A model generated the notes under the pieces. The model was given only the letters and a program-made list of their open reading frames with translations, was not told the origin of the DNA and did no database searches. The translations under genes were made by a program, and so were the position numbers. A stretch of 64,000 nucleotides of DNA from the NCBI GenBank assembly GCA_902762795.1, contig CACWPM010000012.1, positions 62,001 to 126,000 on the forward strand. The letters run 5' to 3'. This document shows, one piece after another, positions 43,273 to 52,386 of this stretch. Origin of the DNA: Fibrobacter succinogenes. Lineage in GTDB: Bacteria > Fibrobacterota > Fibrobacteria > Fibrobacterales > Fibrobacteraceae. Numbering within the stretch: the stretch's first letter is position 1; each line of letters starts with the position of its first letter.

Positions 43273-43369
43273 TCCATTCTCCATCAAGAATTTATACGAA
43301 AAGATAAATATATTTTAATCAAAAACATCTCTAGATTCTTCGAAATCAAAGATTTCTCAGAATGACAAA

Positions 43370-43400
43370 AAAAATCCTCGGCATAACCGAGGAATTTTAA
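43370..43400 (-). terminator. Terminator for the leftward argJ transcript
   Basis: TCCTCGG / CCGAGGA stem followed by a T8 run on the minus strand. No gene lies between it and the argJ stop at 43890; the span holds repeats. Confidence 0.8.
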
Positions 43401-43553
43401 AAAGGCGCCCCCGTCCCCATTCGCGAATCATGACCACGTAAGCGATAAATCGCAAGTGGTCAAAGGCAACAAGTGCGGGGTGACAGCTTCAGCGGCATAG
43501 CCAAAGAATTTTTGTTAGACAAACACAGTCTACTGCCTACTTCCTACTACGTT

Positions 43554-43660
43554 GTACCGTGAGCACAAAACGCCTCGTATCAACGAGGCGTAATCGCGAG
43601 AGAATCCGCCAACCAGCATATTTCAGCCAGATTCTAGCGGATTCGGTCTCATATTTAAGG
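43554..43660. repeat. CGCCTCG-hairpin repeat unit 1
   Basis: GTACCGTGAGCACAAA leads to a 9-bp hairpin ACGCCTCGT/ACGAGGCGT (43570-43591), then a second stem AATCCGC (43603-43609) / GCGGATT (43637-43643). Unit 2 at 43725 repeats the 27-base start with one mismatch and has a matching second stem with swapped pairs. Confidence 0.75.
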
Positions 43661-43687
43661 AGGGCGGAGCCTTCCCTAGTAAGAAAA

Positions 43688-43716
43688 AACGACTTGCGTT
43701 AAGCAAGTCGTTTTAA
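43688..43716. terminator. Strong 12-bp stem, terminator-like
   Basis: AAAACGACTTGC / GCAAGTCGTTTT with GTTAA loop; symmetrical A and T runs allow use in either direction. It lies between the two repeat units. Confidence 0.7.
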
Positions 43717-43724
43717 ATCAGGTC

Positions 43725-43905
43725 GTACCGTGAGCACAAAGCGCCTCGTATTGCAATGCGATTGCATAAACCAGCGCCTCAACAATAGAAACAAGTAAAC
43801 TTGTTTCTGCTGTATTCGGCTTAGGTTTATTTAACGAGGCGTGTGTGCGAGATAATCGGCTTCTTAAAGTTCTTATTAACTCTAGCCGATTAGGTCGTAT
43901 ACTCA
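43725..43905. repeat. CGCCTCG-hairpin repeat unit 2, with enlarged loop
   Basis: Same 27-base start as unit 1, but the arms GCGCCTCG (43741-43748) and CGAGGCG (43835-43841) are separated by ~86 bases containing AAACAAGTAAACTTGTTT. The second stem is AATCGGC (43854-43860) / GCCGATT (43885-43891), its right arm overlapping the argJ stop codon. Confidence 0.7.
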
Positions 43906-45107
43906 GCGTTGATCTTCACGTAGCCGTAGCTCAAGTCGCAAGTGAATGCGCTTGCAGAAGCCTGGCCGATGTTCAACACGAGCGTTACTTTGTATTCACG
44001 CTGACGGACCACGGCGTGCAGTGCAGCAGTCTGCTTTTCGTCCAGCTGTACCGGACGGCCACCTTCAAGAACCTTGACTTCACCGAAGTAGAGATCCGTG
44101 TGTTCTGCGACCATGTTGCAGCCGCTAGAACCGGCACTGCTGAGGATGCGGCCCCAGTTCGGATCTTCACCGAACATAGCGCACTTCGCGAGGTTAGACG
44201 TACCGATAAAGCGTGCCATGCGGAGAGCTTCTTCGTGGCTTTCGGCTTTTTCGATGCGGAGTTCGATAAGCTTCGTTGCACCTTCGCCGTCACGCACGAT
44301 ATCCTTTGCAAGGCTCTGCATCACGAGCATCAATGCCGCACGGAATTCGCCCTGTTCGCTGAGCGAGAGATCTTCGTACTTGATGCCGCTCATGCCGTTA
44401 GCGAGCATGATGCAAGTGTCGTTCGTGCTGGTATCGCCATCGACCGTAATCGCATTGAAGGAATCCGCAATGTCGGCGCGGAATTCAGCAAAGAAATCTA
44501 TCGGCAAAGCAAGGTCCGTCGTGATGAAGGCAAGCATCGTTGCCATGTTCGGGTGGATCATGCCAGAACCCTTGCAGGCGCCACCAATCGTCACTACACC
44601 CTTTTCCGTCTTGATTTCCACGGCATGGCTCTTGAGAGCAAGGTCTGTCGTGAGGATCGCGCGGCCAAATTCTTCGGAAGCATCTTCGTGGAGCTTTTCA
44701 ACAAGCTTCGGGATGCCGGCTTCAATCTTGTCCATCGGCATCAGGTGGCCAATTACGCCCGTGCTGCAAACGAGCACGCTCTTCGGCGTAAGCTTCAAGG
44801 CTTCTTCGGTAAGCACAGCCATGCGTTCGGCATCGGCATAGCCCTTTTCGCCCGTGCAAGCATTGGCATTACCGCTGTTCACGATCACGGCAGAAGCAAA
44901 GTGGGCATGTTCGAGGGCAGCCTTGTCGTAAAGGACCGGGGCGGCCTTCACCTTATTGGTGGTAAAAACGGCGAAGCAGCGGGCAGCCTTTTCGCTCTTG
45001 AGAAGAGCCATATCGGCATTGCCGCTGGCCTTGATTCCGGCGCAAATTCCAGATGCGGTAAAGCCCTTGGGGGAGCAAACGCCGCCTTTTTCCAACACAG
45101 TGTACAT
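43890..45107 (-). CDS. argJ: Bifunctional ornithine acetyltransferase / N-acetylglutamate synthase
   Basis: 405 residues. It recycles the acetyl group from N-acetylornithine to glutamate in arginine synthesis. ArgJ precursors cut themselves before the Thr in the sequence KGSGMIHPNMATMLAF, which is present and intact (with His where Ala is usual); NSGNANACTG, STGVIG and VDGDTSTNDT are further family blocks. Start at ATG 45107 has AGGAG seven bases ahead; the frame is open 15 codons upstream. Cytoplasmic. No other arg gene nearby; divergent from greA. Confidence 0.93.
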   Translation of the reverse strand: MYTVLEKGGVCSPKGFTASGICAGIKASGNADMALLKSEKAARCFAVFTTNKVKAAPVLYDKAALEHAHFASAVIVNSGNANACTGEKGYADAERMAVLTEEALKLTPKSVLVCSTGVIGHLMPMDKIEAGIPKLVEKLHEDASEEFGRAILTTDLALKSHAVEIKTEKGVVTIGGACKGSGMIHPNMATMLAFITTDLALPIDFFAEFRADIADSFNAITVDGDTSTNDTCIMLANGMSGIKYEDLSLSEQGEFRAALMLVMQSLAKDIVRDGEGATKLIELRIEKAESHEEALRMARFIGTSNLAKCAMFGEDPNWGRILSSAGSSGCNMVAEHTDLYFGEVKVLEGGRPVQLDEKQTAALHAVVRQREYKVTLVLNIGQASASAFTCDLSYGYVKINAEYTT

Positions 45108-45181
45108 AGTATCTCCTAAAAAGAAGCTTTCTTTGCGATTCGGGGCTCGCAACGCCCGTTAAAATTTTTACCTTGTAGAGC

Positions 45182-45649
45182 ATGGAAAAGATCATGTTTA
45201 CACAAGAGGCTTACGACAAGCTCGTTAAGGACCTTGAAAATTTAAAAAATGTTGAACGTCCCCGCGTCCTTCAAGAATTAGTTGATGCCCGTGCGCAAGG
45301 CGATTTGAGTGAAAACGCAGAATATCATGCAGCCAAGGAGCGCCTCGCCGCTATCGACAACATCGAAATGCCGAAGCTCCAGGACCAGCTCGCCCGCGCC
45401 CAGGTGATTGCTTTTGATACGAATTCCGATACCATCAAGTTCGGCGCAACCGTTACCGCCAAGAACTTGAAGACCAAGCGCGATATCGTCTACCAGCTCG
45501 TCTCTCCCGAAGAAGCCGACGCCCTCAACGGCAAGATCAGCTTCAAGAGCCCGATTGGCGCAGCACTCATGGGCAAAAAACGCGGCGATGTCGTTGAAGT
45601 CGTAACGCCCAAGGGCAAGAACCAGTTCGAAATCATCGATTTCAAGTAA
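45182..45649 (+). CDS. greA: Transcription elongation factor GreA
   Basis: 155 residues, normal GreA length. The N-terminal coiled coil (FTQEAYDKLVKDLENLKNVE) ends in the tip DLSENAEYHAAKE, whose acidic residues reach the polymerase active site to stimulate RNA cleavage. The C-terminal FKBP-like domain shows ISFKSPIGAALMGKKRGDVVEV. Start 45182 is taken; a Met four codons later with GGAAAAG ahead is possible. Four bases separate its stop from holA, implying one transcript. Confidence 0.95.
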   Translation: MEKIMFTQEAYDKLVKDLENLKNVERPRVLQELVDARAQGDLSENAEYHAAKERLAAIDNIEMPKLQDQLARAQVIAFDTNSDTIKFGATVTAKNLKTKRDIVYQLVSPEEADALNGKISFKSPIGAALMGKKRGDVVEVVTPKGKNQFEIIDFK

Positions 45650-45652
45650 CCC

Positions 45653-46621
45653 ATGTTCGTAACGCTCATCGGCAAAGACCAGTTCAGCAAGGACAAGCGA
45701 ATCGAAAAGTTCCTGTCCGAGACTCTTGGCGACCGGATTTCAGATCCGATGGCCAAGCAGGTGCTGTACGCCACCGATACCAATATCGCATCCATCTCCG
45801 ATGTCATCATCGAAGCCTGCGATTCCGTGTCGATGTTCTCGCCGGAACAGGTCATCGTCGTACGCAAAGCCGAAGCCATGAAGACCGACGATTGCAAGGC
45901 AATCGCCAAATGGCTCCCCCATGCAGCAAGTGGCAAAGTGCTCTTTGACTTCGAAACGCTCCTCGCCTCCAGCGAACTTTACAAGGCGCTTTCGAAAGTC
46001 TGCAAAGTCGAAAAGTACGACGTGCCGAAGCAGTACGAAATGGCCGACTGGATTTCAGCCGTTGTCCCGACGCACTTTAACAAGGCAATCGAGCCTGCGG
46101 CATCGCAGTACCTCGCCGAAGCGCTCGGCAACGACACCAAGCTCGTGAGCGAAGAAGTCGAAAAAATACTCCTCTACGCTCCGGACTGCAAAAAAATTAC
46201 GCTCGACCTCGTGAAAACGATGGTCGTCTCCCAGCGCGACATCCCCACCTACGAAATCGAAGGTTTCTTCGGGATGCAAGACGCCAAAGCCTACGTCCAG
46301 AAGCTGAACGAACTTTTGAACAGCGGAGTCGATGCTATCCGCATTTCGAACACGCTTTATAGCTATGCGCTCTCGCTCTTGAACTACGCCTCGCTTACCG
46401 CAAAGGGCGTCTCGCCCGAAGAAGCGGCCAAGAAAATCGGCAAGAACTACTACATGTTCGTCAAGAAAGGTCAAGCAGCCGAATGCTGCCGCCGTTGGCG
46501 CAAGCCGCTCCTGATCCGCGTACTCCGCCGCCTCGCCGACCTCAATTACGAAATGAAAAGCGGCAAGTGCCCCACCCGCATGAGCCAGGAACTCGCCCTC
46601 GCAGCACTCGTCGTGCGATAA
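45653..46621 (+). CDS. holA: DNA polymerase III subunit delta
   Basis: 322 residues, usual length. HolA opens the sliding clamp in the clamp loader. The N-terminal part FVTLIGKDQFSKDKRIEKF, the MFSPEQVIVVRKAE block with later KWLPHAASGKVLFDFE, and the helical end (AVVPTHFNKAIEPAASQYL ... LRRLADLNYEMKSGKCPT) follow the delta layout. As in the family there is no working ATPase site. Follows greA directly; a terminator lies ~110 bases downstream. Confidence 0.87.
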   Translation: MFVTLIGKDQFSKDKRIEKFLSETLGDRISDPMAKQVLYATDTNIASISDVIIEACDSVSMFSPEQVIVVRKAEAMKTDDCKAIAKWLPHAASGKVLFDFETLLASSELYKALSKVCKVEKYDVPKQYEMADWISAVVPTHFNKAIEPAASQYLAEALGNDTKLVSEEVEKILLYAPDCKKITLDLVKTMVVSQRDIPTYEIEGFFGMQDAKAYVQKLNELLNSGVDAIRISNTLYSYALSLLNYASLTAKGVSPEEAAKKIGKNYYMFVKKGQAAECCRRWRKPLLIRVLRRLADLNYEMKSGKCPTRMSQELALAALVVR

Positions 46622-46721
46622 GCGCGCATATCATCAATACGCAACAAGCCTATTTTTGAGCCGAGCATTTGGTTCGGCAGAACAAAGAACGTCGCTATAC
46701 GACTACAAACGAGAAGCGAAA

Positions 46722-46750
46722 AAAAGAAGCCCTGGCAGAGCCAGGGTTTT
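46722..46750 (+). terminator. Terminator after holA
   Basis: CCCTGGC AGA GCCAGGG stem with TTTT following and an A-run ahead. Confidence 0.85.
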
Positions 46751-46765
46751 CGCGTTAAAAAAACA

Positions 46766-46790
46766 AAGGCCGGACCTAAGTCCGGCACAT
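46766..46790 (-). terminator. Terminator after pilQ
   Basis: GCCGGAC (46769-46775) / GTCCGGC (46780-46786), with TTTGTTTTTTT following on the minus strand. Confidence 0.8.
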
Positions 46791-46795
46791 GTTAA

Positions 46796-48265
46796 TTACT
46801 GATTCCAGCTATCGTCGTGGGAATTTTCAGGAACAGGAGCTTCAGGAGTTTCACCAGTAGCAACCGGGGCCTCTTCTATTTTCGGGTCCACCGGTTTAAG
46901 TTCCGGAGCGACAACGCTAGATGTTTCTTCAGACTTTTCAGAAATATCGACGTTACCAATGTAGTTGCGAATAATTCTCGGCGTCACAAAGATTACAAGG
47001 TCCTTCTTTGCAATCGACTTACGCGTGTACTTGAAGAGGTTGCCAAGAAGAGGAATATCCTTGAGGAACGGAATGCCACTTTCACTTTCCGTATTTTCGT
47101 TACGGGTAAGGCCACCAATTACCACGGTTTCACCGTCAGCCACAACAACCTTGGTCTTTGCTTCCTGAGTCGAAATCACGACTTCGCCCTTTTCGTCATA
47201 GCCATAGGAATTGTTTTCCGGATGGAGGTCAAGCAAAATGCGGTTGTCGCCAGAGACATGCGGCGTCACAGTCAGCTTGATACCCGTTTCCACCATCTTC
47301 GTGGAAGATTCTCCGTTATCGTCAATCACGCGGATAGAGACCTTGTCGCCCATGAACACTTGAGCTTCCGTGTTGTCAAGCGTCGAGACCTGCGGGCTCG
47401 CCAGCACTTCAGTAGAAGCATCCCCCATCAAGTTCGAAATCGCAATCTGGAGATTGTTGTCGAGGAGGCTTGCCGTAATGGCTGTATTTGCCTTAGCCAC
47501 AGCCGGAGAAGCGCCGTTCGGGAATGAACTGATAGCACCACTAATGCGGCTAGAGCCAGCGGCCGCACCAGCTGCAGGCAAAGCCGTTCCCGGAGTAAGC
47601 GTAGCCGATCCCACGGCAGCAGTCCAATCCACACCTAATTCACGAGCAAGTTCACTGTTCACGACAACGAGCTTTGCCGTAATCATGATCTGAAGCGTCT
47701 CTACGTCAAGTTCAGTCAACGCATTTCCCATCTGTTCGATCTTGCTTTCCGTATCGTATACGATGATGGAGTTCGTGCGTTCCACAACGGAAATCTTGCC
47801 ACGGTTGGACTTCATGTTTTCAAGCACCTTGACAAGCTCATCAGCCTTAGCATGGTGAACCTGGAAGTTCTTACGAACAAGCGGTGCACTCTGTTCCGCC
47901 AAATTTTCTTCGTCAGCAATCTTCTTTTGCTTGGCGAGGTAAGTGCTCAAACGCTGGATGGAAATGTACTTGTCCTGAATCACCCACGTGAGGTCATTCA
48001 TATTACAAATAATATCCAAGGTCTCTTGCCAAGTTTTCTTGGTCACGTGCAAACTGATTTTACCCTTGACATCAGGAGCAATCAAGATGTCCACACCGGC
48101 AATCACCGACACGGAACGGAATATGGCTTCATAGTCCATGTTGACGAAATTGAAGTCATATAACTTCTTATTCGGGGCAACAGACCCCTCGGCAGGAGCA
48201 GCCCACGCGGTAGCAAAACTTGCCACCATGATAAGAATCGTCAGAATTTTAGTCAGCTTTTTCAC
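46796..48265 (-). CDS. pilQ: Type IV pilus secretin PilQ
   Basis: 489 residues with a signal peptide (KILTILIMVASFATAWA). YDFNFVNMDYEAIFRSVSVI is the STN/N-domain, the NMKSNRGKISVVERTNSIIV segment the second N-domain, and TEVLASPQVSTLDNTEAQVF plus VVIGGLTRNENTESESGIP form the secretin core that makes the outer-membrane pore. A Pro/Glu-rich tail follows. Shorter than Proteobacterial PilQ because the AMIN part is apparently on the preceding protein. Starts with GTG overlapping the stop of that gene (48262-48265). Last gene of pilMNOPQ. Confidence 0.93.
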   Translation of the reverse strand: MKKLTKILTILIMVASFATAWAAPAEGSVAPNKKLYDFNFVNMDYEAIFRSVSVIAGVDILIAPDVKGKISLHVTKKTWQETLDIICNMNDLTWVIQDKYISIQRLSTYLAKQKKIADEENLAEQSAPLVRKNFQVHHAKADELVKVLENMKSNRGKISVVERTNSIIVYDTESKIEQMGNALTELDVETLQIMITAKLVVVNSELARELGVDWTAAVGSATLTPGTALPAAGAAAGSSRISGAISSFPNGASPAVAKANTAITASLLDNNLQIAISNLMGDASTEVLASPQVSTLDNTEAQVFMGDKVSIRVIDDNGESSTKMVETGIKLTVTPHVSGDNRILLDLHPENNSYGYDEKGEVVISTQEAKTKVVVADGETVVIGGLTRNENTESESGIPFLKDIPLLGNLFKYTRKSIAKKDLVIFVTPRIIRNYIGNVDISEKSEETSSVVAPELKPVDPKIEEAPVATGETPEAPVPENSHDDSWNQ

Positions 48266-49929
48266 TTTTGACCCCCAAATTTATCGGGAAGACCCATAGA
48301 GTAGCGACGGCTCACCCCGAATTCTTGAATCAAGAAGGGATTCTTGGTTTCGACGAGGATAGCCACCGGCTCCTCGGCTTCCCAAATGATACCCACCAAT
48401 TCAACCTGATCGATGTTGATGCCTTCTTCGACCAAGCCCTTGATTTCAACAAACGGGTCACGACGTCCAAAGGAACTGTAAGTCACACGGTCTTCGTAAA
48501 GCTCGTCAAGAGCACTCCCGACCGGTTTCATTCCCTGCGTGAGCATTTCACCGCGTTCCTGGTCAACCTTCTTGAGGCGTTCCATTTGTACCGCGGAAAG
48601 TTCATCGGTAAAGCTTACGGCACGACGATTCACGTAACCAATCTTATTGCCCACCTGAACCTTGCGATAAAGACCATTCAAGTCCATATTCACAAGACGG
48701 TCGCCAAAGACCACTCGCTGCATAACCTGAGCCTTTTCACTCGGAGCGGCATAGAATTCCGTCTCGTCGGCAACAACAATCAGCTCACGAAGAACCGGGC
48801 GCAAGTGGAATGTCTGAATGCTAGACACGACTTTTTTACTTTCCTTTTCATAAGTCTTGACAAATTCAGAAAATTCCGGAACCGGATCAGGCGACTTCAT
48901 CCAATCGCGGACGTAAATGCCATTCGGACGAGCGCTCCAAAAAACAAAGCCATCGCGACGGATTGCATTTTCGGAAGTCTGCAAGATCAAGGCGCCATCC
49001 TGCACCAATATAACCGGACGAGCTCCCACCGAAAGCTGTATATTGAGACCGTTCGGATCCCAGAAAACGGACTTCACAAGAGAGCCTGCGCTCACCTTGA
49101 AAACCGGGGATCTTTCCGGACCACCGATCTTGATGGTCATCAAGGAAGATCCGTTCGGATCGGACACTGAACTTATATTCAAGCGCGTATTAGCAACCAG
49201 ACGGAACTGTTCCATTCCGGAACCGATAAGGACCGTCATTTCCTTCAAACCAGGAAGTAAAGCCGAAGCTCCCCCCGTTGAAGCGGCAGCTTGCGCGATA
49301 TTATTGCGGACCGCCTTTTCTGCAGCCTTGCGTTCAGCAGCCATGCGTTTTTCTTCTTCACGGAGAGCCTTACGTTCAAGAGCAGCCTGTTTCTCAGCAG
49401 CCTTACGATCCAACAAAGCCTGTTTTTCGGCGGCTTTGCGTTCTGCGGCCAAGCGTTTTTCCTCTTCACGTAAAGCCTTGGCTGCTGCAGCTTTCTTATT
49501 CGCAAACAACTTCGAAAGCGTCCAGGACTTGCCATTCTTCGTTCCGAACTTCAAAAGGAAGCTGGACTTATCCAAGCCAATGCCGTTCTTGTCCGAACTG
49601 ATGGAATTGCCCACATCCATTTCTATCTTCAAGAAGTTCATCCCGCGATACGGTTCCTTGAAGACTCTCATGGAACGCACTAGCGCAGAAGACTGATCGA
49701 TATCGAAGCTTCCGAGTCCAAGAGCGAAATCCGATTCGGAAAAACCGACCGTCAATTTCTTTGAGGCATTATCGTATTTTTGGAAGAACGTCGGCAAGTT
49801 CTTGTCGGAAGCGAACTGGAATACCATCTGGCAATCCTTCGCCCCGCAATCAAGCCGAACATCCTTAATAAGCGCGGCCTGCAAGGCAACAGCGCTAGAT
49901 AACAGCATAAGAAGGAACTTGCATTTCAT
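48262..49929 (-). CDS. PilP-position pilus protein with AMIN-like, coiled-coil, SH3-like and PilP-like regions
   Basis: 555 residues, much longer than PilP (~170). The signal peptide ends near LQA. Residues ~20-130 (KDVRLDCGAKDCQMVFQFAS ... FLKIEMDVGN) look like an AMIN domain. A run of ~75 Ala/Lys/Glu/Arg residues (EEEKRLAAERKAAEKQ) forms a coiled coil. Residues ~385-440 (ETEFYAAPSEKAQVMQRVVF, IGYVNRRAV) look like bacterial SH3. The C-terminus YSSFGRRDPFVEIKG ... ELVGIIWEAEEPVAILVE matches PilP. It likely couples the secretin to peptidoglycan and the PilNO inner-membrane complex in the periplasm. Confidence 0.82.
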   Translation of the reverse strand: MKCKFLLMLLSSAVALQAALIKDVRLDCGAKDCQMVFQFASDKNLPTFFQKYDNASKKLTVGFSESDFALGLGSFDIDQSSALVRSMRVFKEPYRGMNFLKIEMDVGNSISSDKNGIGLDKSSFLLKFGTKNGKSWTLSKLFANKKAAAAKALREEEKRLAAERKAAEKQALLDRKAAEKQAALERKALREEEKRMAAERKAAEKAVRNNIAQAAASTGGASALLPGLKEMTVLIGSGMEQFRLVANTRLNISSVSDPNGSSLMTIKIGGPERSPVFKVSAGSLVKSVFWDPNGLNIQLSVGARPVILVQDGALILQTSENAIRRDGFVFWSARPNGIYVRDWMKSPDPVPEFSEFVKTYEKESKKVVSSIQTFHLRPVLRELIVVADETEFYAAPSEKAQVMQRVVFGDRLVNMDLNGLYRKVQVGNKIGYVNRRAVSFTDELSAVQMERLKKVDQERGEMLTQGMKPVGSALDELYEDRVTYSSFGRRDPFVEIKGLVEEGINIDQVELVGIIWEAEEPVAILVETKNPFLIQEFGVSRRYSMGLPDKFGGQK

Positions 49930-50534
49930 TATTTGCCAACCTTCTTGGATGTATAAGTGGTCAAGTTAAAGTTCACCGACATGGTAATCGGCGTCCAACC
50001 GTGGGTTTCAGCTTTCTGTACTTCGGCAGCGATACCGGAGTAGCGCGAAAGCCTCAAGTTCGAAATAGCAGTCGGATAATTGAAGTTCGCAATTTCAGCA
50101 AACAAATACCCGAGCATGTGGTAACCGGAATTGACCGCAATGGAATAGCGGTTTTCAATATAGTGTTCTCTTTCGGAACGACCTTCCGGATTGAATTTCT
50201 GGATTTGCACGCCAGAGCTACGGAGCACAGAATACAAATCCTGCAAACGCAGCGGAACCTTTTCTTCTTCCGGGAACATTTCCTTTAACTTCTGGAAATC
50301 CTTTTCCGACTGGGCGAGCTGCATTTCAAGTTCGGCGACGCGATGCTTCTTGGACTCGATCTTGTCAAGTTCCTTCTGCGAAGCCTCCAACTGACGCACA
50401 AGATCCTTATAATCGGAATCAAACGGCTTCCACATATAAGTATAACCGGAATATAGCGCCACTAAGAACACTACAATCATGGTGATACAATATATGTTCT
50501 TTTTATCTTTAAAATCAATATTAAGGTTGCCCAT
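49929..50534 (-). CDS. pilO: Type IV pilus assembly protein PilO
   Basis: 201 residues from ATG 50534, which has GAGGAGG ahead and starts two bases after the pilN stop. One transmembrane segment (IYCITMIVVFLVALYSGYTY), a coiled coil (LVRQLEASQKELDKIESKK), then the ferredoxin-like domain with LRSSGVQIQKFNPEG and LRLSRYSG. PilO pairs with PilN in the inner membrane to align the machine. The last base of its TAA is shared with the next gene's ATG. Confidence 0.88.
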   Translation of the reverse strand: MGNLNIDFKDKKNIYCITMIVVFLVALYSGYTYMWKPFDSDYKDLVRQLEASQKELDKIESKKHRVAELEMQLAQSEKDFQKLKEMFPEEEKVPLRLQDLYSVLRSSGVQIQKFNPEGRSEREHYIENRYSIAVNSGYHMLGYLFAEIANFNYPTAISNLRLSRYSGIAAEVQKAETHGWTPITMSVNFNLTTYTSKKVGK

Positions 50535-50535
50535 A

Positions 50536-51147
50536 TCAACCCTCCTCACCGAGGTCGCGCTTGAGTTCGACCTTGAGTGTAAAGTTATAGGCTTCGTCGC
50601 CATCCACCTTCGTCGTAGAGATGGTCACAAGCGAGACCTTATTTACACTGATCTGCTTTTCAAGCTTAACCATGTATTCAGCCACTTCGGAAAAGTCGAA
50701 CGTAGTACCCTTCATTTCGAGATTGTATTCCCCAACCTGCGAAACACTCGTGAGCCACATGTTCGGAGGCAATACCGAGGAAATGTTCTCGAAAAGCACC
50801 ACCCAGCGTTTTTTGCTGATTTGGATAGACTTGAGAGCATTTATCTTGGTATTGATAATGGACTGGTTTTTCTCGAGTTCGCTGATTTTCTTGAGCAGCG
50901 GGCGTTCGCGTTCAACAGCAGCACGCACAGACTGAAGTTCAGCAGTTTTACTGGAAATCTGCTCCAGCGTATACGCATAAACAAACAAGGCTGCAAAAAT
51001 CGTAAGGATAATAAGAATAGTGGGCCAAACAACACGTCGGTCAGTAAGCCACGTCAAATCCTTTTGCTTCTTGCGGTGTTCACCGGGCAAAAGGTTGATT
51101 GTAATCGCCAGCGCCTTGTTGGCACCTTTATTTTTCTTTGTAGCCAT
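50536..51147 (-). CDS. pilN: Type IV pilus assembly protein PilN
   Basis: 203 residues. A cytoplasmic N-terminus with ITINLLPGEHRKK, the INLLP motif that binds PilM, is followed by one membrane segment (VVWPTILIILTIFAALFVYA), a coiled coil and a periplasmic fold (MWLTSVSQVGEYNLEMKGTT). Start and stop touch pilM and pilO, so translation is coupled. Forms a heterodimer with PilO. Confidence 0.9.
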   Translation of the reverse strand: MATKKNKGANKALAITINLLPGEHRKKQKDLTWLTDRRVVWPTILIILTIFAALFVYAYTLEQISSKTAELQSVRAAVERERPLLKKISELEKNQSIINTKINALKSIQISKKRWVVLFENISSVLPPNMWLTSVSQVGEYNLEMKGTTFDFSEVAEYMVKLEKQISVNKVSLVTISTTKVDGDEAYNFTLKVELKRDLGEEG

Positions 51148-52295
51148 TAGAACTTCCTCATTGCAAGTCCCAAAGCCGGGGCATAAATGTTAGACAGGGC
51201 AACCGACATGCCTTCCTTGTCGACCACGCTAGAATCGCATTCCACGGAACGGAACGGATTGACCGTACCCGTTTCAATTCCAGTCTTTTCGGCGATATAG
51301 TCCAAAAGACCAGGAACAGCGGCACCACCGCCACCAATCAAGATCCGTTCAAGCGGACGGGAATCTTCGGCAGAGGAATGATAGCGAATACCAAACGTTA
51401 TTTGAGACATGAGCTCTTCGAAGGCGACCTTCATCGCATCTTCAAGAACCGAGATGGCAACATCGTCAATAACCTTCAAATCATTTTTCTCGAACATTTC
51501 ATGGCATTTTTCAGCGGAAATATCGAGACTGGAAGATAATTTGTTAATAATAACATTCAACGAACCGCCATTCATGGATCTAACCGAATGGAACGTTCCA
51601 TCTTGAATAAAGCCAACGCTCATCTTGTTATCGCCTATATTGAAGATAGCCGTAGTCTTCTTACGTTCTTCATCCGTAGCGGTCATAACAAATGAATTCA
51701 AAAGGCCAAAGATATCGACATCCAGCGCCGAAAGCTTGATGCCCTTACGCGTAAAGAACTGAGCCCAGGAATCAAGCATGAAGCTTTTCGCAGCAACCAC
51801 GTTGACCTTGACATCTTCACCTTCACGAGAAACGACCTCGTAGTCCAGAACGTTGTCCTGGTCATCAAACGGCGGACGGGACTGAGCAGTCTGAACGATA
51901 ATAGCATCTTCATTACCGTTCTTCGGGACCTTGATCGAGAGACGATCCACAAGAACGCCTCCTTCGCCGGCACCGCAGTTCACCGAAGCCACAACATCCA
52001 CATTTTCATCAATCGGGTGACGAAGCATCAATTTGGAGAAAGCCTCGCCCAACTTGTCGAAGCCGTCCTTCTCTTTCTTCGCGCCTTTCTCTGTGGCCAA
52101 ATCGTCGGAATCACGTCTTTGGATAAGACCATTGATGATGGAGCCTGCCGGAACAGGTTCCAAGTCCACTTCGCGCACGATCCTTTTACCGTTAGCATCA
52201 TGATAGACCTTAACGTACTTGATGCTGTAGTGGCCAACATCTATGCCAACGGTTTCGCGCTCACCACGAATTCTAGCAATCAACCCTAAAGCCAA
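51147..52295 (-). CDS. pilM: Type IV pilus actin-like protein PilM
   Basis: 382 residues. FtsA/MreB-like fold: ETVGIDVGHYSIKYVKV is the first phosphate loop, TTAIFNIGDNKMSVGFIQDG the second, and ERILIGGGGAAVPGLLDYIAEKTG the adenosine part. It sits on the inner face of the membrane and binds the PilN tail. The start is TTG (MALGLIAR...) with GGAG seven bases ahead. First gene of pilMNOPQ; 91 bases separate it from the PilZ gene, enough for its own promoter. Confidence 0.92.
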   Translation of the reverse strand: MALGLIARIRGERETVGIDVGHYSIKYVKVYHDANGKRIVREVDLEPVPAGSIINGLIQRRDSDDLATEKGAKKEKDGFDKLGEAFSKLMLRHPIDENVDVVASVNCGAGEGGVLVDRLSIKVPKNGNEDAIIVQTAQSRPPFDDQDNVLDYEVVSREGEDVKVNVVAAKSFMLDSWAQFFTRKGIKLSALDVDIFGLLNSFVMTATDEERKKTTAIFNIGDNKMSVGFIQDGTFHSVRSMNGGSLNVIINKLSSSLDISAEKCHEMFEKNDLKVIDDVAISVLEDAMKVAFEELMSQITFGIRYHSSAEDSRPLERILIGGGGAAVPGLLDYIAEKTGIETGTVNPFRSVECDSSVVDKEGMSVALSNIYAPALGLAMRKF

Positions 52296-52386
52296 AATAA
52301 AACTCCGATAGGAAACAATACTATGTAAATTTTACTTTCATAAACATCGAATGTCAAGCGAAAAATCAACTCTAAATCATATAAAT

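Noticed and set aside
43273-43889. Possible tmRNA, RNase P RNA or SRP RNA in the long gap before argJ
   Set aside because: No tRNA-like ends, no conserved P4 or Alu/S-domain motifs found; paired stems fit a repeat family better.
43845-45119. 424-codon open frame opposite argJ
   Set aside because: Antisense shadow; composition reflects reverse complement of argJ codons.
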